Positions 56,464-64,000 of a stretch of DNA of 64,000 bases are shown here, in pieces (position 1 is the stretch's first letter; each line of letters opens with the position of its first letter). The stretch spans positions 171,334,596-171,398,595 of the forward strand of contig JAUMIR010000005.1 of NCBI GenBank assembly GCA_030847615.1. Reading direction: 5' to 3'. The position numbers and the translations under genes were made by a program. The notes beneath the pieces were generated by a model that worked only from the letters and a program-made list of their open reading frames with translations, was not told the origin of the DNA and did no database searches. Source of the stretch: Gambelia wislizenii. Its lineage: Eukaryota; Chordata; Lepidosauria; Squamata; Crotaphytidae.

Positions 56464-57443
56464 ATTTCCTATACTTTACTTGGTCAGACTTGTTCACAAC
56501 AAGAATGCCCATCTGAGCTAACTGTGTGTCTTGCCAAATTGAGTGAATAGAAATATGCACTTTATGGACATCAGGTTAATCTTCAGGATGTTTTTTTTAA
56601 ATGGTAAGTCTTGGAACGCCATATTTTATAGCAGAAACAGTGCAAGGCAATTTCTTGCGTTCTCAAGCAACTTACATTCTAGAATCAAGATTTAGCACAC
56701 AAGCTATCACAACTGAGCTCTTAGAGATAACAGTGAAAAGTATGGTCACCAAATCTATTTACAGTCTTTTCAGATGCACTTCAAAGTCAGACATTTACTT
56801 GTCCTAATTCAAATCTTTATACACATGTCCTTAGGATCAGGATGCTCTTGTCACTCTAGGGGACCGATTAATTTTGTTATGTGGAGCAAATGAATTTTCT
56901 TAGTTCATATGGATGCTGTTTGATCCGTAGCAAGTCTGTCTTATTCGACACAGTATCAAATTATTGCAGCCTATATAGCCAGATCAGAGGAGAGAGAAGG
57001 AGTTAGTTCAGTAGTTCTGGAAAGTTACTGAGCAACATCATTGTGTTCTTGGAGAGAGAGTTGATTCATCCTTATTTTGTCTTCTCAGTTTTGTGCTGGC
57101 TATAGGTAAACACTTGAAGCTGATTAGCCATAAATATTAGATGGACTCAGTAGCCATGCAACATTTTGGTGCACCTGCAAGAGGGGAGGCTTCACAAAAT
57201 GGGAATTAGCGGGTGTGTTTTGTGGTTGCTGGTTTATTGTGGTTTACTGCAACCCACAGTGGGTCTTAGGGGGACATAAATTGGCCCCTGAACTTCTGCA
57301 TGCTGTCCACCCCAGCCTATATAAAGGCAGGTATTTGGAATCATCAACAAAAGACAGTCCTCAATGAACAGAATGTTTTTCTATAGTGAAATCTGTTCTT
57401 GGGAGAGAGAGAAAATGAGGTCAGATACCATTGGCTACATGTC
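56464..57443. other. Unannotated, mostly unique sequence
   Basis: No gene or repeat recognised. Confidence 0.5.
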
Positions 57444-57446
57444 TAA

Positions 57447-58096
57447 GGGCTCATCTATATGAGACAAGAAAATGTGGATTGATGCACAGCAATGCCAATT
57501 CACAGCAGCTTTCATTTGTCTCCACAGTTTTTTGGCAAGATAGCAGGCATGCGAAGCTATTCACATTCGTTGTTCAAATGGACATGCCTGCAAATCAAGA
57601 TGGTAGGTGCAAGTGAATTACTTGCATTTTTTATTCCCACCAGTTGCCAAACAGTATTATTATTATTATTATTATTGTTGTTATTATTAAAAAGAAAATC
57701 CAAGGTGCAGAAGTGCAATTTTCCACTTAAATAAACAGTGGGGGAGGAGGCTATTTCATTGCCTCAGTGCACGATCGCTACAGAGAAAATCCAACATGGC
57801 AGTTCTTGGCACTTGCCTTGCCGGCAAGTTCCTCCCACTGTGCATGTCCGACCAATCAGCTGTCCACTCTGAGAATGTGCAGCGATGCAAATCCATTGTC
57901 CTAATGAGGGATAGTGCACATTCCCATGCATTATTTTTTAAAATAAGGGAAAAGCTGCAAAGGCTTTTCCCATAGAGTATTTGACGTTTTTGCCCCCCCT
58001 CCTTCTGACTATAGCAGATTAATGCTTGATCCCATTTAGACAAAATGTATTCTCCTCAAATTCTATGAGGAATATTTTCACCATGTAGCCAAGCCC
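57447..58096 (+). mobile_element. Type III MITE, complete, TAA duplication
   Basis: GGGCTCATCTATATGAGAC at the left and CACCATGTAGCCAAGCCC at the right are imperfect TIRs. TAA flanks both (57,444-57,446 and 58,097-58,099), fitting PIF/Harbinger target choice (TWA). The 650-bp interior contains a (TTA)n at 57,654-57,686. Diverged copies lie at 6.43 and 52.24 kb. No transposase. Confidence 0.8.
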
Positions 58097-58099
58097 TAA

Positions 58100-58895
58100 G
58101 AAAGAGATAGGAAGAAGTATATGGAAAGGTGGTCTTGATCACATCTGAGAGTAACAGGCCTGTTCATAGGTTATAGGAAAGGCTGTATAGCAAACACAGT
58201 GCCATCCCCCAAGACAGGAAAAAGTCTAGGAAGATCAGGCGGCTGCTGATACCAACCTTTCCTCTGAAGCAGTTGCTTCACTGCCTAATGGCAGGGCTAG
58301 ACTTGAGAAAATAAGTCTCTATGCTTTAGCAGGATTACTGATAACATGGAGGGTTCTATATGCATTTAAGTGACCATACACAGAAACCTCAAGCAAACCT
58401 CCCTACTCAATGCAGAAAGGATTGGGACTGGGTGGTGTTGGTGGTGCTCATAAGGATACTGGGAGCAGGCCCATCACATTTAAAAGTTGTCAACACATTA
58501 TATGCTATAATTTTTGTTAGATGCTGTAATTTTTGAGTAACATGTTACTCATCATTGGTTGCTATTTGTGAGTAACGAGTCAAACAATGGTTTGATGGTG
58601 CATTATTTCTGCATTTATTTAATTAGTTTTCCTTTAAAAAATTTGCACCCCTGCCTCCTTTTTTTGCATTGCTCAACATGCTCTGAAGACTCCCTGTTAA
58701 ATCTGTGATGGAGGCAAAAACAACCCCTCCCTTTCCTTCTTTTTGAGGGAAACACAAGCAGTGTGGGACACCCAGACCTTCTCTGAAAGGTTAGTACATA
58801 GTGCTCTGGGAAGCCTGTCAGAAGCACTAATTCCTGCAGAAGCTTCTGCTGGGAACCTTTTTCAGTGTGTTATTAGCCCTTTAGAGAAGGTGCAT
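58100..58895. other. Unannotated, mostly unique sequence
   Basis: No gene or repeat recognised. GAGTAACATGTTACTC-type short palindromic phrases occur near 58,540. Confidence 0.45.
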
Positions 58896-58896
58896 A

Positions 58897-58980
58897 CATA
58901 GAATCATAGAATCATAGAATCATAGAATTGCAGAGTTGGAAGAGACCACGAGGGCCATCCAGTCCAACATCCTGCACTGC
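58897..58980 (-). mobile_element. CR1 LINE 3' terminus
   Basis: Four CATAGAAT octamers then GAATTGCAGAGTTGGAAGAG and GGGCCATCCAGTCCAACA: the same inverted CR1 end as at 3.17 kb, truncated after about 85 bases. Confidence 0.85.
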
Positions 58981-58993
58981 ATTTTGAAAGAAA

Positions 58994-59018
58994 GGTGTGT
59001 GTGTGTGTGTGTGTGTGG
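58994..59018. repeat. (GT)n microsatellite
   Basis: About 12 uninterrupted GT units follow the CR1 end. Confidence 0.95.
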
Positions 59019-59019
59019 T

Positions 59020-59545
59020 GGGGATGTGTTAGTTTTTGCTGCTGCTGTGATATATGCAATGAATTTGTTGGGAAGGGAGGTGCTACAGGTTTGGTCTGGT
59101 CAGTTTTCAGGGGAGTTGCCCACCATTGCCCTTCCCAATAGTAAAAGAATGGCCCAAAATCTTTTCAAAATACACATTTTGGAACAAGGAGTAAATCTTA
59201 TTTGTTACACCCTCAAACTGAATTTTTTAGGTTGTTCTCATTGTAACTGTCATGAGAAACACCTCTAGTCCTGTTGCTGTAGGAAGGTAATGTCGTGAAT
59301 AATAGTACTGTGTTCCCTTTAAAGTTTTACTTCCAAGATCTGAGTACATCTGGCTCTGTGCCATGGATGGACAAAGTGGAGCCTTGAGGCTGCATGTGCA
59401 GAATTTCCATATTCCAATTCCTCAAATTCAGGCATCTAATTTGCATATTATTCAAACTACTCTAATTTGCATTCTAACTATACAAATTCAACATGTTAAT
59501 TGTTACCTTTTTTTCTTCCAGTACGTTTCAACTTAATGTACCATC
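59020..59545. other. Unannotated sequence
   Basis: No repeat or gene recognised, apart from a triple TAATTTGCAT-like phrase near 59,440-59,475. Confidence 0.45.
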
Positions 59546-59559
59546 TTTTAGAGTTACAA

Positions 59560-60662
59560 CTGACCCAGTACAGAGTAATGTCTCACCTCAAGGCCTTGCA
59601 ATGTATCCCTCTCACTTCTTCATGTTTCCACTCACACTGACTCTACCTTTCCTTGTACTCCTCTCCCTTACCTCATCTTGTGGTCCCCCAATATGTCCCT
59701 CTCATGATTCTTACACACCTCTGCTCACACTGCTCACTCTCTCTCCCACTGTACTTCCTCCCTCCCCTTCTGTCCCCTCCAGCCCTCACAATCTCTCTCC
59801 CTTTGCTTCTTGAAATCTTGTTTTGCTGTGCCTTTATTGATCACAAACAGTGGTCCGCCCTGGCCTCACATCAGGAGGCATGGAGACGCACTATCTACAA
59901 TGCTGCAGCCTTATTTGAGAACTCACACCAAACAAGTCTTGAAGAGAAATGACAATGCAGAAAGAATCACAACCCGGAAACATCACCCAAGGAGACCTTC
60001 TGCTGTGCTTTCTGCAACCGGACTTGTTTATCTCAGATTGGCCTTTTTAGTCATCAGCGCGCTTACAGAAAGCGCGGGATGAGTCCTTCCTGAATCTTCA
60101 TTTGCGAAGAAAAGCCAGAGAGAGAGAGAGAGAGAGAATGTATCCCTCCCTTGCTTCCTGCATTCTGCTGCCTGCACCACTCAGTTTTCCTTCTCTCCTA
60201 CTCCCTCATCTCTTGCCCTTTTAAAGTGCCCTCCCTTGCTTCTTGGACATCACTCTCTTTCTCTTCTTTCATACCCCTTCCCTCACCTCATCTCATGACC
60301 TCACAAAGTGTCCTTCCCATGCCTCTTACATATGCCTGCTCACACTACTCCCTCTCCCTTCCCTTGCACCCCCTCCCTCACCTCACCTGACACTCTCACA
60401 ATGCACCCTTCCCTTGCATCTTGCACTCTACCACTCTCCTTCACCTCCTGGCAAGGCATCCCTCCCTTGCTTCTTGCACTCTGCCAGCTGCATCATTCAG
60501 TTTTACTTCTCTCCTACTCCCTTCCTCGCCTCACCTTTTGCCTGTGCAATGCACCCCTCCATTGCTTCTTGGACTCTGCTGCTCACACTACTCACTCTTC
60601 CTTCCCTCCCACTTTTCCTCTTACCTTACCTTGTGCTCTTGCAATGCATCCCCACCTTTCTT
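59560..60662. repeat. Degenerate ~92-bp minisatellite, split by a LINE
   Basis: A phrase close to ATCCCTCCCTTGCTTCTTG recurs at about 59,600, 59,692, 60,138, 60,229, 60,307, 60,402, 60,455, 60,549 and 60,643. Most spacings are 78-95 bases; one is 53, and one gap is occupied by the LINE. Between phrases come CTGCTCACACTACTCAC and CTCACCTCACCTTGTG-like blocks, also periodic. The array is strongly C/T-skewed. The Ser/Pro/Leu-rich frames in it are a consequence of the repeat and not genes. Confidence 0.75.
59836..60136 (+). mobile_element. 5'-truncated LINE copy 3 with (AG)n tail
   Basis: Starts at ATTGATCACAAACAGTGGTC and is collinear with 36,585-36,880: CATGGAGACGCACTATCTAC, TGCTGCAGCCTTATTTGAGA, the zinc finger DNA, AAGCCAGAG then nine or so AG units. 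Only about 300 bases were copied. It lies within the ~92-bp minisatellite. No TSD is clear. Confidence 0.9.
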
Positions 60663-61419
60663 CTTGGGACTTTATCAGACTAGCCCCTTTAAATGTTCTT
60701 TTGCCTGCATTAAAAAAAAAATCATTTTTTATGCCAGCAAAAGAATGCCCCCCACTGCGCTTACCTTCCCTCACTTACATTCCTTGGCAATGATGAGGAA
60801 GTGAATGAAGCCCTGTTCACTTCCTTTTTCAAAATCCCATGAGACTTTATCACGTGAGAAATTCAAACATAAAACAAAAAATAAAACATAAAAAGTTACA
60901 CCAAGCACCTAAACACACTTAAAAAGTCGCAAGAAACCTGGGGAGGGTCATAAAAAGAGTGAAACTTACCTGGATGCCCCAATCTCACCCAGAAGTGATC
61001 ACACCAGATCGGCCATTGATGGTGCATTCATGTGAATTAAATGGCCAGAGGTTTCACATGCTGGTAATGCTGGCACAAAAGCACCATGGGGATCAATCGA
61101 CGGCTTAAGCTGTCAATTAAAAAGTATGGATGTGAAGTCGAAGGCTTTCATGGCTGGCATCCATAGATTTTCCTTGGGTTTTTTCTGGGCTATGAGGCCA
61201 TGTTCTGGAATAGTTTCTTTCTGACATTTTGCCTTCATCTGTGGCTGGCATCTTCAGAGAGTGGTTGGGTAGGTGTGTGTGTGTGGAGTTTATATGCTGT
61301 GAACCCCTGTGGAGTAAATTTGTGTAATTAAATGGTTAGTTTCTGGGTATAGAAATGCAAGGCTTGTTAGTGTCTGTTTGGCTAATGGTTGATTGATGGG
61401 CAATTATCTCTTGGAATCC

Positions 61420-61755
61420 GCCTGTCCCTGGGTGGAATTCCTTTGTAAGTGTTGAGTTTTGATTCTATTGTATTTCAAACTGGGAGCCAGATTTTGTTTA
61501 CTTTTAAGGTTTCTTCTTTTCTGTTGAATTTGTCAGGGTGTTTGTGGATTTCAATAGCTTCCCTATGCATTCTGACATGAATGCATAGGGGTGGGTGGGC
61601 TAGGGTATTGTGAGTATGGGGTTTTTATATTGTAAGCCGCCCCGATTGCGTTGCAGAGGGGCGGGATATAAATAAAATTTTTTTATATTATTATTATTAT
61701 TATTATTATTATAGTTGTTGGCCTGCTCCAGAATTTCTGTGTTTTTAAATAGCAC
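61420..61755 (-). pseudogene. Penelope-like endonuclease C-terminus, left arm
   Basis: Read on the minus strand, the DNA encodes LFKNTEILEQANN (about 61,750-61,709). It is interrupted by the inserted SINE-like tail and continues as MHREAIEIHKHPDKFNRKEE and TLKVNKIWLPV before a stop. Such phrases lie at the C-terminal end of Penelope ORFs, downstream of the GIY-YIG endonuclease. Assignment is by recall of this family pattern; the catalytic domains themselves are absent. Confidence 0.6.
61600..61710 (+). mobile_element. SINE-like tail inserted in the Penelope arm
   Basis: TTGTAAGCCGCCCCGATTGC and GGGGCGGGATATAAATAAAA followed by (TTA)n resemble the 3' end of the family 1 SINE and other reptile SINE/LINE tails. 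It separates CAACTAT from GAATGCAT in the Penelope coding order. ATGCAT repeated nearby could be a remnant TSD. Confidence 0.5.
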
Positions 61756-61897
61756 TAAACACCTTGGCAACTTCTACAGGAAAGAAGAAACCTTAAAAGT
61801 AAACAAAATCTGGCTCCCAGTTTTGAAATACAATAGGATCAAAACTCAACACTTACAAAGGAATTCCACCCAGGAACAGGGGGATTCCCAGAGATAA
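61756..61897 (+). pseudogene. Penelope-like endonuclease C-terminus, right arm
   Basis: HLGNFYRKEETLKVNKIWLP and VLKYNRIKTQHLQRNSTQEQ, then a stop at 61,895. This is a second, shorter copy of the same protein end, starting later than the left-arm copy. Confidence 0.6.
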
Positions 61898-62283
61898 TTG
61901 CCCATCAACTAACCATTAGCCAAACAGACATTAACAAGCCCTGCATTTCTATACCCAGAAAGAACTATTCAATTACACAAATTTACATATACTCCACAGG
62001 AATTCACAGCATATAAACTCCACACACACACCTACCCAACCATTCTCTGAAGATGCCAGCCACAGAGGCAGGTGAAACGTCAGAAAGAAACTATTCCAGA
62101 ACACGGCCTCACAGCCTGGAAAAAAACCAAGGAAAATCTATAAAAAGTATGGGTTTGGGCCAGAATATTCTGTGAAAGGGCGACATCATCTGATCCATGT
62201 GCCCTTTTGCAGTTACGTGGCATTGTTATGACATTGTATTTTATGTACCTGATAAAGTCCTTGCACTCCACCAGTCACACTGT

Positions 62284-62312
62284 TCTCCCTCCCTCCCTCC
62301 CTCCCTCTCTTC
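62284..62312. repeat. (CCCT)n simple repeat
   Basis: Six CCCT/TCCC units directly right of the type I MITE. Confidence 0.9.
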
Positions 62313-62815
62313 TTGCACCTGAAATTTATGAAAATACTTGTTTCTTGCAGAACAATTTCACAGAAGAGTGCCTCCACATTTTGCCCCATATTTCAATTCC
62401 TAAAAGGGAAAGAGGCTCACTTGGATTTTAAATGAACGCTTGGAATCAGTGTCAGATGATGGGGCCAAAACAGCTTTGAATGGCATGTCTAGAAATGAGG
62501 AAGAACCCAACCAAATTGGGGTTATGGCAACCCCATGAATGTGGGTCCCCCCAAAATAACACTGCTTTGTCTACCCTCAGTGAATACAAACTCCAGAAAC
62601 TGCTCTTTTTCTGGCCAAAAAGAGGTTAACTGGAAGCATCCAGGAGTGTCACTTGCACTCGGAAATGGGTTGCAAAGTGCCCCTGTTCAATTTAATTTAA
62701 AAATATACTTGTTTTTCAGAACAAGAAACAGACATCCATCATCTTCTGTTCGAGTCGTGTTTTCTCCTTCCTATTTTACCTTCCTCTCTCCCTTTTGGCA
62801 TTTTTAATTTAATTT
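62313..62815. other. Unannotated sequence
   Basis: No gene or repeat recognised. Confidence 0.45.
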
Positions 62816-62821
62816 AATTTT

Positions 62822-62955
62822 TTTTAAATTAGGTATTTATACCCCACTCTTAAGCCACAAAGGCTATCAGAGCAGCTTACAATTTGTTTTAAGCAATAGC
62901 AATTTACACATCTACACTGTGTTAAGCAGTTTCCAATGTGTGTTAGCTAATGTAG
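62822..62955 (-). mobile_element. tRNA-derived SINE, family 1, 3' half (inverted)
   Basis: GGTATTTATACCCCACTCTT, CAAAGGCTATCAGAGCAGCT, TGTTTTAAGCAATAGCAATT and TTCCAATGTGTGTTAGCTAA are the inverted tail and middle of family 1. The head is missing. Confidence 0.8.
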
Positions 62956-63107
62956 TCTATGCAATAGTTTATGCAGTAGTTTTTTGGTAGTCTATGCAGC
63001 CTCCACAGGATCCCAGGGATAGAAAATTGCCCCCTGGATCTGCTGCAGTTGTCCATCTCTCCCCTAAGCCCCCAAGTGTGTTTCTCTTTCCCATTCAGAC
63101 ATGGCAT

Positions 63108-63950
63108 TTGGGACCCTTTCCCACTACATAGTTATAGAGCTATGATCCCACAACTGCCATGGTTCCTTGCTATGGAATTCTGGGATTTGCAGTTTAGGGA
63201 GGGGGTATTTAGAATTCTTATCCAGAGAGCTCTAATGCTTCACCTGACTATGGATATTATCAAACAACTTATTTGGCATAATAATGACACCAGGAGATCA
63301 TTAAGGGGCTTGAATATCATACGAGGACGTCTCCCTCCCATTATGCTCCCATGCTGCTTCCGTTCCCACTGCACTCCTTTCAATTCACGGGCTAAGCTGT
63401 GAATAGATTGCCTGTTCCATTTCTGTAATGGAATGATGGGTGAGTGAAAAGGTGCCCCATTATGCTAGTGCGATGCCAGTGTCAGTGGGAGGTCTGTGCC
63501 GAACACTTCTGGTGTGATCGGGAGATTGAGGTAAGTGACACACTTTTTTGTACTCTCCCCAGGTTACTTGGGTTTTTTTATGTGTGTTTTTGTGCTTAGT
63601 TTAACTTTTTAACATTTATTTGGCTTTTTATTTTTAAATTTCCTGCGCAATCGTCCTCTCGCGAAAACGGCCAGGATTTTCATTCCAGGAAGTTAATGCA
63701 GCTCAAACTGGGCTGCTGAGGGGAGGGGAGGATTGCTCTAAAGGTAGGTCTGAAATTTTTTCTTTTTATATCGTTACAGGGACAGGAAGGGGATGGGATG
63801 GAGGCGGGAGAGAATGTAGCGAGACGGGGATGCTTTTTAAAAAATCTCCATCTGATAATCTCCTATAAAACCCAGGATTCCACAGGATGCAGGCATTGCT
63901 GTTAACATGGAATTGCAACTCTGTAACTGTGTAGTATAAAAGGGTCCCTG
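63108..63950. mobile_element. hAT-like MITE split by a type I MITE
   Basis: The left end GGGACCCTTTCCCACTACAT and right end GTGTAGTATAAAAGGGTCCC are good TIRs. Inner blocks ATTCTGGGATTTGCAGTTTA (left) and ACCCAGGATTCCACAGGATG (right) are partner halves. It is the family of 9.58 and 51.25 kb. The type I element at 63,252-63,863 sits between CACCTGACTAT and AAAACCC. No 8-bp TSD could be matched. Confidence 0.75.
63252..63863 (+). mobile_element. Type I MITE with TAT duplication
   Basis: GGATATTATCAAACAACTTA to CCATCTGATAATCTCC, with TAT at 63,249-63,251 and 63,864-63,866. The donor-like GAGGTAAGTGACACAC is on the plus strand at 63,528. TTCACGGGCTAAGCTGTGAA and GCGAAAACGGCCAGGATTTT mark the type I core. 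Confidence 0.9.
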
Positions 63951-64000
63951 AACAGCACTATGCTTGATCTGTCTTTTGTGTGTGTGCTTTTCTGTTCTGT

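Larger units (their letters stand above)
61130..62141. mobile_element. Penelope-like foldback with 11-bp TSD
   Basis: AAAAAGTATGG occurs at 61,119-61,129 and 62,142-62,152. Inside are two 5'-truncated Penelope-like copies joined at their 5' ends near 61,755: a left one on the minus strand (61,130-61,755) and a right one on the plus strand (61,756-62,141). Both end outward in the same tail (GATTTTCCTTGG.. and its complement), so the insertion is one large inverted repeat. The left arm also contains a SINE-like tail insertion at about 61,600-61,708. Confidence 0.8.
60667..62260 (-). mobile_element. Type I MITE with TTG duplication, holding a Penelope foldback
   Basis: GGACTTTATCAGACTAGCCC to GTACCTGATAAAGTCC, with TTG on each side (60,664-60,666, 62,261-62,263). 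Without the 1,012-bp Penelope insertion and its duplication it would be about 570 bp, the usual type I size. The donor-like ACTTACCTGG is intact at 60,964. Confidence 0.9.

Noticed and set aside
59836..60136. Target duplication for LINE copy 3
   Set aside because: No convincing direct repeat could be matched between the left flank and the sequence after the (AG)n tail.
59600..60662. CRISPR-like regularly spaced repeats
   Set aside because: The repeats are degenerate with periodic, not unique, spacers, and the genome context is vertebrate.
59493..60804. Ser/Pro/Leu-rich frames of 90-161 codons
   Set aside because: Low-complexity translations of the C/T-rich minisatellite, open in several frames at once.

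Overview
This window reads as transposon-dense, non-coding vertebrate DNA, most likely from a squamate reptile (a lizard). The call rests on the mixture of repeats: CR1 non-LTR elements with the AGAATCATAG 3' end, a Penelope-like retroelement, a Tx1-type L1 relative, an APE-type LINE with an (AG)n tail, three tRNA-derived SINE families, and abundant hAT-, Tigger- and Harbinger-like MITEs. No host protein-coding exon, rRNA or tRNA gene could be supported. Every longer reading frame that makes sense is a decayed retroelement or lies in a repeat. The window is therefore intergenic or deep intronic.

Layout. 0-9 kb: mostly unique sequence with a SINE, CR1 ends, an LTR-like element (minus strand, 3.96-4.72 kb), a Penelope tail and several MITEs. 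9.6-14 kb: a dense MITE block, including two elements with internal triplications and a 312-bp foldback. 14-22.7 kb: largely unique. 22.7-26.7 kb: an apparently complete 4-kb LINE bounded by a 10-bp target-site duplication (TSD). 28.3-29.45 kb: a CR1 fragment. 31.3-37.1 kb: a minus-strand Tx1-like LINE carrying a nested 1.4-kb copy of the 22.7-kb family. 37.1-46.2 kb: SINEs and MITEs, several nested in one another. 48.1-52.2 kb: an LTR-like element, then a 98.5% identical 266-bp inverted repeat. 52.2-64 kb: further MITE clusters, a ~92-bp minisatellite interrupted by a LINE, a Penelope foldback, and a MITE split by another MITE.

The most distinctive content is a set of MITEs sharing the terminal motif GGA(C/G)(T/A)TTATCAGA. 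Matching 3-bp TSDs (TTA, TTA, TGT, TAA, TGA, TAA, TTG, TAT) can be read at eight of them. One type (called type I here) is present seven times and carries a near-invariant splice-donor-like block, (C/A)AGGTAAGTGACA. Insertion order can be read at five nested sites. No regulated operon or pathway is present: the elements are related by a shared transposition machinery encoded elsewhere, not by function in this window. Clade and superfamily names come from motif recognition alone, without database comparison.
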